A stretch of 64,000 nucleotides of DNA, from positions 1,205 through 65,204 of the forward strand of contig NZ_LMFB01000005.1 in the NCBI RefSeq assembly GCF_001426685.1, given 5' to 3'. Below the pieces are notes generated by a model, which saw only the letters and a program-made list of their open reading frames with translations, had not been told where the DNA came from and made no database searches. The stretch is from Rhizobium sp. Root483D2 (lineage in GTDB: Bacteria; Pseudomonadota; Alphaproteobacteria; Rhizobiales; Rhizobiaceae). Position 1 is the first letter of the stretch. Each line of letters starts with the position of its first letter. A program made the position numbers and the translations under genes. Below are positions 26,001-34,544 of the stretch, piece after piece.

Positions 26001-26306
26001 ACGGTGATCGACCTGGCCTTCTATCAGGATGGTGCCGATGCGTTGCGGCTTGGCGAGGAATTCCATCATAACGGCCTGAACATTCGCTGCGCTCAAATCA
26101 ACCGCGTTCCGCGCGGACTGTCCCCGCTTTGGGACAGGCGCAGGCTTGCCGGCGAGACCGTGCAACTGATGAAAAGCCACGGCGCATTGATCCACGAGCA
26201 TATGATCACCCATATCGTCCCCTTTGAGGATGGGCCGAAATTCCTCGCCGATCTGGTGGAAAACCGGCCGGAATTCCTGCAAATCGTTTTCAAGGTCCAT
26301 GAATGA
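23076..26306 (+). CDS. triple fusion: glycosyltransferase, Gfo/Idh/MocA and MDR oxidoreductase
   Basis: The 1076-residue protein has three parts. Residues 1-365 are a GT4 glycosyltransferase (LLTVARFSKQKDH, then FVLPSQFEGLPLAVLEAMSL). Residues 366 to about 700 are a Gfo/Idh/MocA dehydrogenase with IGFIGVGGIAHRHL and FFVEKPITLD. Residues from about 720 are a medium-chain dehydrogenase/reductase with a second Rossmann motif GAGTVG near 888. In the MDR part the usual zinc-ligand CGTD position reads SAGTE (about 752-756), so the catalytic cysteine is missing. An ATG at 24171 (residue 366) is preceded by AAGGA and could also yield a separate oxidoreductase. It overlaps both neighbours by ATGA. Confidence 0.88.
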   Translation: MTRRSHRIVLATDSLDPSGMGEHMLTLGRSLQPQFDVTLAAYGDMELLAKAATCGLAVKAIGDIGAFELWLRSSSVALLHVHAGIGWEGHAIANAGSACTIPVIRTEHLPYLLTDTEQREQYARESEALSHHIAVSESSRASFQENGVDGQRITVVRNGIFALPEARSAKAELGLAGKTVLLTVARFSKQKDHASLIRALPAVLAADPSVVLLLVGKGEEMQAVQALVEDLSLCTNVRFLGRRTDIAELMASADLFVLPSQFEGLPLAVLEAMSLGLPVVATRIGGTVEALGTGHPFLAEAANPQSLSGVLIEALGNRSEAKASGQAGRERFHAEFSAQRMADETASVYRRFLSEQAFDAQGHAFMNKTRIGFIGVGGIAHRHLDILAGFEDVTLAAFADPDFDRATQAASRFGAKAFDSHRAMLDQETLDAVYICIPPFAHGEAERDLIARGIPFFVEKPITLDIGLAEELSAAVEAAGLITGVGYHWRYLDTVEEARRLLADNPAQLLSGYWLDQTPPPQWWWKQDRSGGQMVEQTTHIVDLARYLVGEVTEVYGRTGFKERPEFPGLDVPAVTTASLTFQSGVIANISSTCLLGWSHKIGLNIFADRLAIELTDHDIMVDVGAGRPVRQAEGDPVWREDRDFVDAVRGGDNHIRCTYADALATHRLALAVASSARSGEPVGVEAPALHRNAMAPLQHQPRMEAPQGLAPGHRHIRSLGIESPGKAYHFEYEEGPPADGHVRLDTLYTGFSAGTELTFIKNTNPYFHSRFDGGRGVFIENEPDLRYPVPFLGYMEVARVSESKAFGFQQGDVVATTYAHKTGHTADPFHDVLIPMPADIDPVLGVFVAQMGPIAANGILHADADALGNNVFALGAGIAGRRVVVLGAGTVGLMTALFAQKLGASDVVIADPSEFRRGKAQAMGLTAMNEEEIWQHAKARWHNGGNDRGADIVFQTRAQSRSLHVALKALRPQGTVIDLAFYQDGADALRLGEEFHHNGLNIRCAQINRVPRGLSPLWDRRRLAGETVQLMKSHGALIHEHMITHIVPFEDGPKFLADLVENRPEFLQIVFKVHE

Positions 26307-28543
26307 GCCCGCTCGAACCGCCGGTCCGTATCCTCTTCGTGTTCGCATGGCTGGTCGTGGGAGGGGAGGAAACCGAAGTCCGGCTTCTCGCCCGCAATCT
26401 CGACCGCGCGCACTACAAGCTCGATGTCGTCGCATGTTTCCGCAGGCCCAATATGCCGGAGCAGACGCATGAGCAACTGACGGCACTCGGTGTCGATGTC
26501 GATACGACACCTTACGAACTGTCGTTTCAGGACACGGTCGGCTATCTGGCACAGAAGATTCCGGGGTACGATATCGTGATCTCGTGCCAGAATGTTGCGG
26601 ACATATATCCGGCGCTGGAGCGTCTTCATCTGAGGCCGCCTTTGATCGAGCATGGCGGCCTGGTGTCGGAGGCCTTGGCGGGGCCGAAGCATTTTACCAG
26701 CCGTTATGTCGGCGTCTGCCGGTCCATACGCGATGCCGCCGCATCTATGATGCCGGGCCGTGAAGACGATGCGATCGAGATTCCGTCCATGGTGGACCTC
26801 GCGGAATTCGATCCGTCTCAGCGAAGTGCCGTGCGCGCATCACTCGGCGTCACGGACAGCAACGTTTTGATCGGCTGGGTCGGCCGTCTGGACCCCAAGA
26901 AAAATGTCGAGGATTTCATCGAAGCGGCTGCGATCGTGTATGCCACAGACGCTTCTGCGCGGTTCGTGGTCGTTGGCGGGCCGGATGCCTTCATGCCGGA
27001 TTATGCCATCCGGTTGACATCCCTGGTGGCCGCCCGCGGACTGGCTGGCGTCCTCACCTTCCTCGGAGACCGGAAGGATATTCCAGCGCTGCTGTCGGCT
27101 TTAGATATTTTCACCTGGCTGTCAAAAGGCGAGGGCATGCCCCATGTGATCGCAGAGGCGGGCGCGGCCGCCTTGCCGGTCATCGCCACGCCGGATAATG
27201 GCGCCCTGCAGCAGATCGAGGATGGGGTGTCCGGGCTGTTCGTTCCCTATGGTGACCCGGCTTCCGTCGCCACGACGATGAAGAGGCTGATCGCTTCAAG
27301 CGAATTGCGCGCAAGTCTTGGTAAAGCCTTGCGGCTAAAGGTCGAAACCCACTATAGCGTCGCCGCCGTGGTCCCCCAGTGGGAAGATCTCATACGGCAG
27401 GTCCTGGCAGAAAAGATGGCAGCACAGCCGACGGGACTGTTCCAATCCTTTCTGCAAGGCGGCTTCGAATGTTCCACGCACCGGTTGCGGGCGCATGAGG
27501 GTGAAACGGCCGGAAAACGCCTGGATGTCATTGCGGCGACCGGACACGATGTTCACGCGGCAAACGACTATTCGCAACTTGCCCGGCACGAAATCCGCAC
27601 GGTGCGGGATGGATTGCGCTGGCATCTGATCGAAACCGTTCCCGGACAATACGACTGGTCGAGTTTTCTGCCGATGCTCAAGGCGTCGAACGATACCGGC
27701 ACCCAGGTGATCTGGGACCTGCTGCACTATGGCTGGCCGGATGACATCGACATCTGGTCGCCGGATTTTGTTGCGCGTTTCGCCCGCTTTGCCCGTGCCG
27801 CAGCAAGCATCGTCAGGCAGGAAAGCGGCGCGGTTCCTTTCTATTCGCCTGTCAATGAAATCTCCTTCTTCTCCTGGGGTGGTGGCGATGCCGGCTATCT
27901 CAATCCTTTTGCGAACGGGCGCGGTTTTGAGCTGAAAATCCAGCTGGCGCGCGCGTCCATCGCGGCGATGGACGCCATTCTCACTGTCGATCCGCGTGCC
28001 CGCTTTGTCCATTGCGATCCGGTGATCAACGTCGTCCCCGAGCCGTCCCGCCCTTGGGAACGGCGGGTGGCGGAAGGTCATCGTCAGTCGCAGTTTCAAG
28101 GCTGGGACCTGATCGCCGGCCGGATGTGGCCGCAGATCGGCGGTGCGGAAAAATACCTCGATATTGTCGGCGTCAACTACTACCACAACAACCAGTGGAT
28201 TCACGGCGGGCCGCCGATCGACATGGATCACCCGCTCTATAAACCGCTGCGCACGATCCTGACCGAAACCTATGCGCGCTATGGAAAACCGATGTTTATC
28301 GCAGAAACGGGCATCGAGGCGGAGCGCCGAGAGAGCTGGATTGCCTATGTCCATGCCGAGGTTCAGGCCGCTTTGCGCAACGGTGTGCCGATCGAAGGCA
28401 TTTGCCTCTATCCCATCGTCAATCATCCCGGTTGGGACGACGACAGGGCTTGTGAGAACGGCCTCCTATCGATGCGGATTGAGGGGGCAGAGCGGCAGGA
28501 ATACGAGCCGCTTGCGAGGACACTGCGCAGTCTTCGGCGCTAA
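26303..28543 (+). CDS. glycosyltransferase-glycoside hydrolase (clan A) fusion
   Basis: The 746-residue protein starts with a GT4 glycosyltransferase (about 1-375; LIGWVGRLDPKKNVEDFIEA and KGEGMPHVIAEAGAAALPV). It continues with a TIM-barrel domain like the beta-glucosidase/6-phospho-beta-glucosidase group (about 385-735). Both clan-A acids appear in place: acid/base Glu519 in SPVNEISFF and nucleophile Glu668 in FIAETG, 149 residues apart. There is no signal peptide, so the hydrolase part is cytoplasmic. It may trim, proofread or transglycosylate the nascent glycan. It ends the cluster. Confidence 0.87.
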   Translation: MSPLEPPVRILFVFAWLVVGGEETEVRLLARNLDRAHYKLDVVACFRRPNMPEQTHEQLTALGVDVDTTPYELSFQDTVGYLAQKIPGYDIVISCQNVADIYPALERLHLRPPLIEHGGLVSEALAGPKHFTSRYVGVCRSIRDAAASMMPGREDDAIEIPSMVDLAEFDPSQRSAVRASLGVTDSNVLIGWVGRLDPKKNVEDFIEAAAIVYATDASARFVVVGGPDAFMPDYAIRLTSLVAARGLAGVLTFLGDRKDIPALLSALDIFTWLSKGEGMPHVIAEAGAAALPVIATPDNGALQQIEDGVSGLFVPYGDPASVATTMKRLIASSELRASLGKALRLKVETHYSVAAVVPQWEDLIRQVLAEKMAAQPTGLFQSFLQGGFECSTHRLRAHEGETAGKRLDVIAATGHDVHAANDYSQLARHEIRTVRDGLRWHLIETVPGQYDWSSFLPMLKASNDTGTQVIWDLLHYGWPDDIDIWSPDFVARFARFARAAASIVRQESGAVPFYSPVNEISFFSWGGGDAGYLNPFANGRGFELKIQLARASIAAMDAILTVDPRARFVHCDPVINVVPEPSRPWERRVAEGHRQSQFQGWDLIAGRMWPQIGGAEKYLDIVGVNYYHNNQWIHGGPPIDMDHPLYKPLRTILTETYARYGKPMFIAETGIEAERRESWIAYVHAEVQAALRNGVPIEGICLYPIVNHPGWDDDRACENGLLSMRIEGAERQEYEPLARTLRSLRR

Positions 28544-28925
28544 AAGGGTTGTGAGTGGCCGAATTCGGCGGCTTCCTGCCGCCGGATCGCACTGAGGCAA
28601 GCATGCCGTTCGTGTTGGCTCAGTCCGCCGGGTTGAACAGCGTGGTTTTTCCTCGCTGGGCGACGGATCGCCGGCTGCGGGCACCGGGCCGTGATGTAAA
28701 CATCCGCAGCGAATGGAACATGAAAAATTCAGCGGCGGCGGGCGGCGATACCTGAGCTGAAGGGCCGGAAAACGGCATATTTGCCCTTGATCCGATCATG
28801 ATGCCACCGTCGATGGCCAATGGAAATTCGTTCAAAACGGTCTTCTGGAAAGGGGTGATTAACCTTTATTTTCTATTGAAATGGGGTGTGCCCATTGCGC
28901 GTGAATTTTGAGTGAGCAGGTCCCT
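28544..28925. other. 382-bp intergenic region before ftsK
   Basis: A GC-rich hairpin, CGGCGG (28566-28571) with CCGCCG (28579-28584), lies 23 bases after the glycan cluster and may end its transcript, although no T-run follows. TTAACC at 28859-28864, just before an AT-rich stretch, resembles a CtrA half-site. That would suit a cell-cycle gene, but the second half-site is poor. No coding frame looks real. Confidence 0.4.
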
Positions 28926-31460
28926 ATGCGTCTTTCCCGAACCAATTTTTCGAACGGCTTTGATCATACAGGGGATCGGCCTGCAGACCCGGAAAATCAT
29001 CTGGGAAAAGCGGAGCGCCGCATCTATGGCGCTCCCGCCGATGTAAAGAGCGAGGAAGGCCCATATGAGGCCGATACCGACGCGATGGCTGAGATCGAGG
29101 GGCGGGGGGATGCGCCCGTCTGGCAGAGCGCGTTCGTGCTTGGACCCAACGTCCGCTTCACCCGGACCCCGGAAAGTGTCTATTCTAAGCGCCCCGCCGG
29201 CGAGATCCGCAAGGAAGCCGAAGAGCCGAACCAGCCTGTGCAGGATGTTGCCATCATAACCGTCCCCGCAGTGGTCGAACCGATAGAAACGGTCGTCGTT
29301 ACTGCGCAGCCTGTCCCGGTCGAGCCTGTGCCTGAAGAGAAGCCTGCCGTATCCGGTATTCAATTGCTGTCCTATCGTCTCAGGCAGGAACTGGAAGCGT
29401 CGCGCCTGGCTGCGAACGAACATGCTGAGCCCGCCGATCTCGATCTCGCCTGTTTTCCGGCCGAGCAGGAAGCCGTGGCCGCAGATGTGCTGGAACCGGT
29501 GACAAGGCAGGCCAGTTCCTTCCTGCATGTGTCGGATGAAGTGTTCTGGAACACATTGGATATGGATGCCGACATCAATATTCTGGCGCCGGTCATGCAT
29601 TGGCAGCCCCCAGAGGTTCATTCCGCCGCCGGTTCGGTGACGGCGCTCTACCGCGAAATCGGCGTGAAGGCGGCAGGCCGTTATGTTGCGGCGCCCAATG
29701 TTGCGGTACCTGTCGTGAGCAGCCCCGCGCCCGTCGAAACGACGCCGCCCATCGTTGAAGAGATCCGACCGGTTGTGGCAGAGCTCGCCGAGCCGGTTGA
29801 ACCTGTGCGCATTGCCAAGCCAGCCGTGGCGGTGTCCAGACCGATCCGCGCGGTGCGGCCCGATACGTTCGTGGCCATTCCCGAAATGACCTCGGATGCT
29901 GGGGCCGGCGAATATATTTTCCCTCCGGTGACGCTCCTGCAGGAACCATCCGTCCAGCAGACTGCTGTTATCACACAGGAAGCGCTGGAACAGAGCGCCG
30001 GCCTGCTCGAAAGCGTGCTCGAGGATTTTGGCGTGCGCGGCGAGATCATCGATGTCCGCCCGGGGCCTGTTGTGACCCTGTACGAATTCGAACCGGCGCC
30101 GGGCGTCAAGTCGTCGCGCGTCATCGGCCTGTCCGACGATATCGCCCGCTCGATGTCGGCGCTTTCGGCCCGTGTCGCCGTCGTGCCAGGCCGCAATGTC
30201 ATCGGCATCGAACTGCCGAACCCGGTGCGCGAGACGGTGTATTTCCGCGAACTGATCGAGTCTGAAAACTACGGCGAGACGCGTTTCAAGCTGGCCCTTT
30301 GCCTTGGCAAGACGATCGGCGGCGAGCCCGTTGTCGCGGAACTGGCAAAGATGCCGCATCTTCTGGTCGCCGGCACCACGGGCTCGGGCAAGTCGGTGGC
30401 GATCAACACGATGATCCTGTCCTTGCTCTACCGGCTGAAGCCGGAGGAATGCCGCCTGATCATGGTGGACCCGAAGATGCTGGAATTGTCGGTCTATGAC
30501 GGCATCCCGCATCTTCTGACACCTGTGGTGACGGACCCGAAAAAGGCGGTGATGGCGCTGAAATGGGCCGTGCGCGAAATGGAGGACCGCTACCGCAAGA
30601 TGTCGCGGCTCGGCGTGCGCAATATCGACGGCTACAATGCACGCGCTGCGATGGCGCGCGCCAAGGGCGAAACGATCCTGTGCAGCGTGCAGACCGGATT
30701 TGACCGCTCGACCGGCGAGCCGATCTTCGAACAGGAGGAAATGGATCTCGCGCCCATGCCCTATATCGTCGTCATCGTCGATGAGATGGCCGACCTGATG
30801 ATGGTTGCGGGCAAGGAGATCGAAGGGGCTATCCAGCGTCTGGCGCAGATGGCGCGTGCCGCCGGCATCCACCTGATCATGGCGACACAACGCCCCTCGG
30901 TCGATGTCATCACCGGCACGATCAAGGCAAACTTCCCGACCCGTATCTCCTTCCAGGTGACCTCGAAGATCGACAGCCGCACCATCCTGGGCGAGCAGGG
31001 CGCCGAGCATCTCTTGGGACAGGGCGATATGCTGCACATGGTCGGCGGCGGGCGGATTGCCCGTGTCCACGGCCCCTTCGTTTCCGACGAGGAAGTCGAA
31101 AAGGTCGTCGCACATCTGAAAACGCAAGGGCGCCCGGAATATCTTGGCACGGTCACAGAAGATGCCGAGGACATCGACGGGCCGGCCGAAGACGACGCTG
31201 CCGTTTTCGACAAGGGCGCAATGGCGGAAGAGGACGGCAACGACCTCTATGACAAGGCGGTCAAGGTCGTCTTGCGTGACAAAAAGTGCTCGACATCCTA
31301 TATCCAGCGCCGCCTGCAGATCGGCTATAACAGAGCAGCCTCGCTGGTCGAGCGGATGGAGCGCGAAGGGCTGGTCGGCTCGGCAAACCATGTCGGCAAG
31401 CGCTCGATCCTATCGGCAGGCCGCGAAGTCGCCGAAATGCCAACTGGCGACGAGGAATAA
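28926..31460 (+). CDS. ftsK: FtsK/SpoIIIE-type DNA translocase lacking membrane segments
   Basis: The 844-residue protein has a long acidic, Pro/Val/Glu-rich N-terminal region (1 to about 355) and then the FtsK motor: alpha domain, Walker A GTTGSGKS (483-490), Walker [12 protein letters not shown] (about 612-622), the [12 protein letters not shown] segment and a C-terminal winged-helix gamma domain (about 775-840). FtsK moves chromosomal DNA at the septum and activates XerCD. No membrane helices precede the motor, so this is the soluble form, probably a paralogue of a membrane-anchored FtsK elsewhere. ATG 28926 is preferred over a TTG at 28908. Confidence 0.88.
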   Translation: MRLSRTNFSNGFDHTGDRPADPENHLGKAERRIYGAPADVKSEEGPYEADTDAMAEIEGRGDAPVWQSAFVLGPNVRFTRTPESVYSKRPAGEIRKEAEEPNQPVQDVAIITVPAVVEPIETVVVTAQPVPVEPVPEEKPAVSGIQLLSYRLRQELEASRLAANEHAEPADLDLACFPAEQEAVAADVLEPVTRQASSFLHVSDEVFWNTLDMDADINILAPVMHWQPPEVHSAAGSVTALYREIGVKAAGRYVAAPNVAVPVVSSPAPVETTPPIVEEIRPVVAELAEPVEPVRIAKPAVAVSRPIRAVRPDTFVAIPEMTSDAGAGEYIFPPVTLLQEPSVQQTAVITQEALEQSAGLLESVLEDFGVRGEIIDVRPGPVVTLYEFEPAPGVKSSRVIGLSDDIARSMSALSARVAVVPGRNVIGIELPNPVRETVYFRELIESENYGETRFKLALCLGKTIGGEPVVAELAKMPHLLVAGTTGSGKSVAINTMILSLLYRLKPEECRLIMVDPKMLELSVYDGIPHLLTPVVTDPKKAVMALKWAVREMEDRYRKMSRLGVRNIDGYNARAAMARAKGETILCSVQTGFDRSTGEPIFEQEEMDLAPMPYIVVIVDEMADLMMVAGKEIEGAIQRLAQMARAAGIHLIMATQRPSVDVITGTIKANFPTRISFQVTSKIDSRTILGEQGAEHLLGQGDMLHMVGGGRIARVHGPFVSDEEVEKVVAHLKTQGRPEYLGTVTEDAEDIDGPAEDDAAVFDKGAMAEEDGNDLYDKAVKVVLRDKKCSTSYIQRRLQIGYNRAASLVERMEREGLVGSANHVGKRSILSAGREVAEMPTGDEE

Positions 31461-31588
31461 AAGGGGCTGCCGGACTGCGGCCGGATGGGCGCAGTCCGTG
31501 GTTTCAAGCTGACGATTTGGAGTTGGCGACGGAGCCGCTGCCCGCGACGTTGGGCTTTGATGGACGATCAGATATTGTCCCAATTTCG

Positions 31589-32755
31589 CTAGATAAGATC
31601 AGCTAGGGCCTGTGCTGCCGAGGTAAGGGGCATTGCTGTCACATTGTCTTTGAGCGGAAAGTTCCCGGTTCCGGGATAGATCACGATGCGCTTCTCGGGA
31701 TCAATATCTTCGCACGCGAGGTAGAACCCCTTTTCCAATTTGGGGGCCAGACTGCGCTTGATTTCGATAGCCCAAGGCCTGCGGCCTGGAGGGGTGAGAA
31801 GCAGGTCGATCTCGGCACCGGCTGCGGTTCTGTAGAAGTTGCTTTGTGTGCCGGGCGGCGCTGCCGCTATCAGTGTTTCTATAACAAACCCCTCCCAGCT
31901 TGCTCCGGCAACGGGATGGCTGAGCAGGTCTTCCTGGGTGACAAGTCCGAGGAGCGTGTGGGCTATTCCGCTATCGCGAACATAGATGCGTGGTGATTTA
32001 ACAAGACGCTTGCCGAGATTTGAATGCCAGGGCTCGAGCCTGCGCACGAGCAAGATATCCACGAGAAGATCGAGATAGGACGCCACAGTCTTGCCATCGA
32101 CACCGAGTGCACGCGCAAAATCCGCAGCATTGAGGAGGCCTGACTGGTGGTGGGCGAGCATCGTCCAGAAACGGCGCAGTGTTTCAGCGGGAATGCGTGG
32201 CCCAAGCAGCGGTATATCCCGTTCAAGATAGGTCCTGATAAAATCCTGACGCCATCTCTGGCTGACGCGGTCGTTTGGTGCAAGAAAGCTGTCGGGAAAG
32301 CCGCCACGAACCCAAAGCGTATTTAGCGCAGCGGCTGGCACTTCCATGGCATCGATGGGGTTCATCTCTAGATAAGCAATCCGGCCCGCGAGGGTTTCTC
32401 CCGATTGTTTGAGCAATTCTATCGAAGCCGAGCCGAGAAGGAGGAAGCGTCCCGTTCTGTTTCCTTCACGTCTGCCGCTATCTATCAAGCCGCGCAGGTT
32501 CTGGAAGAGGTTGGGAAGCCGGTGGACTTCATCAAGTATGATGAGTTTATCGCTATGCTGCGCCAAATAAAGTTCTGGTTCGCCCAGTTTCGCGCGGTCT
32601 GCATCCGATTCAAGATCCAGATAGAGCGATGGGCGGGTTTTTCCGATTTCAAGGGCAAGGGTTGTTTTGCCAACTTGACGCGGCCCAATGAGCGCGACAG
32701 CCGGGGTGCTATCGATCAGGTCTTTCAGCTCTGCAGCAATCCGACGCTCAATCAT
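31589..32755 (-). CDS. DUF4143-type AAA ATPase
   Basis: The 388-residue protein has an N-terminal ATPase with Walker A GPRQVGKTT (24-32) and Walker B LIILDEVH, and a C-terminal DUF4143 domain with a nuclease-like EIDLLLTPPGRRPWAIEIKRS motif. These ATPases are common, often horizontally moved and of unknown role. Start 32755 (MIERRIAAEL) matches the usual family N-terminus; an in-frame ATG at 32782 and an open frame to 32914 are alternatives, and none has a good ribosome site. A 15-bp palindrome ends directly before the chosen ATG. Confidence 0.8.
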   Translation of the reverse strand: MIERRIAAELKDLIDSTPAVALIGPRQVGKTTLALEIGKTRPSLYLDLESDADRAKLGEPELYLAQHSDKLIILDEVHRLPNLFQNLRGLIDSGRREGNRTGRFLLLGSASIELLKQSGETLAGRIAYLEMNPIDAMEVPAAALNTLWVRGGFPDSFLAPNDRVSQRWRQDFIRTYLERDIPLLGPRIPAETLRRFWTMLAHHQSGLLNAADFARALGVDGKTVASYLDLLVDILLVRRLEPWHSNLGKRLVKSPRIYVRDSGIAHTLLGLVTQEDLLSHPVAGASWEGFVIETLIAAAPPGTQSNFYRTAAGAEIDLLLTPPGRRPWAIEIKRSLAPKLEKGFYLACEDIDPEKRIVIYPGTGNFPLKDNVTAMPLTSAAQALADLI

Positions 32756-32792
32756 CCTTGCATTTATGGAATTTGACTCCATAAATGCAAGG
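32756..32792. repeat. 15-bp perfect inverted repeat at the DUF4143 gene start
   Basis: CCTTGCATTTATGGA (32756-32770) is the exact reverse complement of TCCATAAATGCAAGG (32778-32792) with a seven-base spacer. An adjoining smaller repeat, AAGGTA and TACCTT around an A-run, follows. On the minus strand the large repeat ends right at the ATG at 32755, so it may be an operator or an RNA hairpin controlling translation. Confidence 0.7.
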
Positions 32793-33054
32793 TAAAAAAA
32801 TACCTTACGGCCGAATCCATCTGCACTGGATTGGAATAATTCGCTCTCCAAGCGTAAATCGCCGAGCCACAGGCGATCATAACCCCTTGTTAGGACTTTG
32901 TTGACCATAATCATCGCTGGAAACCCTTTTGATACGGGCTTTCCAAGCCGATTGTGTGGTTCATTTTTGGGCGGGTTTTGTTGTGTCAGCGTGTGTAACG
33001 GACAAGAGTTCAGCCGGATATTTGGCCAATCAAGCGGCCGGAATATTTTCCAAC

Positions 33055-34311
33055 ATGCTACGTTGCGTCACGCGGCTCATCATGACCATGCTTTTTGCCG
33101 TTCCCGCGCTCTTGGGCTCTGCGGCGGCCGCCGCTGCAGAGGACCGTGCGCTCAAACTTTACTTCACCCATACGGGCGAAAAAGCGACGATCACCTTCAA
33201 ACGCAATGGCAGGTTTGATCCGAAGGGAATGGAAAAGATCAACCGGTTGCTGCGGGACTGGCGGCGCAACGAGCCCGCCCGGATGGACCCGCGGCTGCTT
33301 GATCTGGTGTGGGAAGTGTATGATCGTAGCGGTGCCAGCGACTATATCCACATCGTGTCCGCCTACCGGTCGCCAGCGACCAACAATATGCTGCGCTCGC
33401 GCTCACGCAGCACGGGCGTTGCCAAGAACAGCCAGCATACACTTGGAAAGGCGATGGATTTCTTTATCCCCGGCGTGAAGCTTTCGACATTGCGCGCTGT
33501 TGCCATGCAGATGCAGGGCGGTGGAGTGGGATATTATCCTACGTCCGGGTCTCCCTTTGTCCATCTCGATGTCGGCAATGTCCGTGCCTGGCCGCGCATG
33601 TCGCGAAAGGAACTTGCCCGCATATTCCCGAACGGGCGAACGATGCATCTTGCCGCCGATGGCAGCTCACTGCCGGGCTATGCCCAGGCTGTCGCAGACC
33701 GCCGCAAACGCTCCGGTTCCGCCACTGTCGCCAGCGCGCGCCGAGCCACGGACGCAAAAACGCCTGCGACAGCGCAGGGCCTGGAGAACAATAGCGGTGG
33801 CCTGGTCACGGCGCTTTATTCCGCGCCGCGCAGCAAAGCTTTGGATGCTCTTGCTACGCAGACGGCCCCCGGTGGCCAGGTTGAAAAGCCATCCTTTGCC
33901 GATCTTTCCTCTTACGCCGTCCCCATTCCGATGATCCGGCCGATGCTGAAGCCGGTGATTGCCGCTCGGACTGCCGGTTCGTTGGACACGATAGAAACGG
34001 CGTCGATCGGGCCGATTACAGCGCTGACTGCGCCGGAAACGCCCAAGATACAATCAGGTTTCGTCGGATTTGAGCCGTTTGCAACGGCGCATGCCACCTT
34101 GAAGACCCGCATGGAAACACTCGCCTCCCTGCCGATCACCGTATCCTGGAAGCGGGAAGCAGATTTCGGCGCGATCTCCGGCACGTCATTGATGCGGTGG
34201 GCGCTGCATTCTCCCGGTGATGTCATCGGCATGAGAGCCCCGCGCGTTTCCAGGCAAACGCTCCAGGTCTTGCCAGCCTCATGGCGCGCAATTCCCGATC
34301 GTGCACTGTAG
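33055..34311 (+). CDS. DUF882 (M15-like) peptidoglycan-processing protein
   Basis: The 418-residue protein has a signal peptide (MLRCVTRL, hydrophobic stretch, AAAAAA|EDR) and a DUF882/YcbK peptidase domain (about 30-200). The LAS-type metal ligands are visible in SQHTLGKAMDFF and FVHLDVG, as in M15 DD-carboxypeptidase-like enzymes that act on peptidoglycan. The C-terminal half is low-complexity and Ala/Pro/Thr-rich. ATG 33055 is chosen for the signal peptide; the frame is open to a TTG at 32929, so a longer N-terminus is possible. It diverges from the DUF4143 gene. Confidence 0.8.
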   Translation: MLRCVTRLIMTMLFAVPALLGSAAAAAAEDRALKLYFTHTGEKATITFKRNGRFDPKGMEKINRLLRDWRRNEPARMDPRLLDLVWEVYDRSGASDYIHIVSAYRSPATNNMLRSRSRSTGVAKNSQHTLGKAMDFFIPGVKLSTLRAVAMQMQGGGVGYYPTSGSPFVHLDVGNVRAWPRMSRKELARIFPNGRTMHLAADGSSLPGYAQAVADRRKRSGSATVASARRATDAKTPATAQGLENNSGGLVTALYSAPRSKALDALATQTAPGGQVEKPSFADLSSYAVPIPMIRPMLKPVIAARTAGSLDTIETASIGPITALTAPETPKIQSGFVGFEPFATAHATLKTRMETLASLPITVSWKREADFGAISGTSLMRWALHSPGDVIGMRAPRVSRQTLQVLPASWRAIPDRAL

Positions 34312-34515
34312 AGATTTGGTCTCTGCCAGTTGGGCTATGGATTGCTGATATCGATCAGCAGCCTTCAACATCTTTGGGTGCGGCACGCCGCTAGCGTGAG
34401 ATTATCGTCCATCGCGGTGATAGGGCGTTTTGGGCCGTCTATCTTTGATCGAAGCGGACTCATCCGTTGCCGGTGACAACAGTGACTAATATTCAAGGAC
34501 ATTTTCATATTGCCT

Positions 34516-34534
34516 TATCCTCTCCAGGGGGATA
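34516..34534 (+). promoter_or_regulatory. putative operator of the CsoR/RcnR-type sensor
   Basis: TATCCTCTCCAGGGGGATA is an imperfect dyad (TATCC and GGATA arms, 9-base spacer) with a G-tract, the style of site CsoR/RcnR-family proteins use. It ends 10 bases before the sensor ATG and overlaps its ribosome-binding region, which suggests autoregulation. Confidence 0.5.
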
Positions 34535-34544
34535 GGTTTTTCGC

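Noticed and set aside
23076-26306. Possible frameshift or lost stop that artificially joins separate genes
   Set aside because: All three domains are complete and in one frame, with linkers of normal composition. The neighbouring genes show the same fusion habit. Read-level confirmation is still worthwhile.
24492-26552. Minus-strand frame of 686 codons opposite the triple-fusion gene
   Set aside because: No domain motifs are seen, while the plus strand carries two clear Rossmann-fold enzymes there.
28620-28835. Short frame (71 codons) on the minus strand before ftsK
   Set aside because: No good ribosome site, no recognisable protein features, and it overlaps another equally weak frame on the opposite strand.
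28866-31391. Long minus-strand frame (841 codons) opposite ftsK
   Set aside because: It is rich in Arg, His and Asp typical of antisense frames and lies exactly opposite the well-defined FtsK motor gene.
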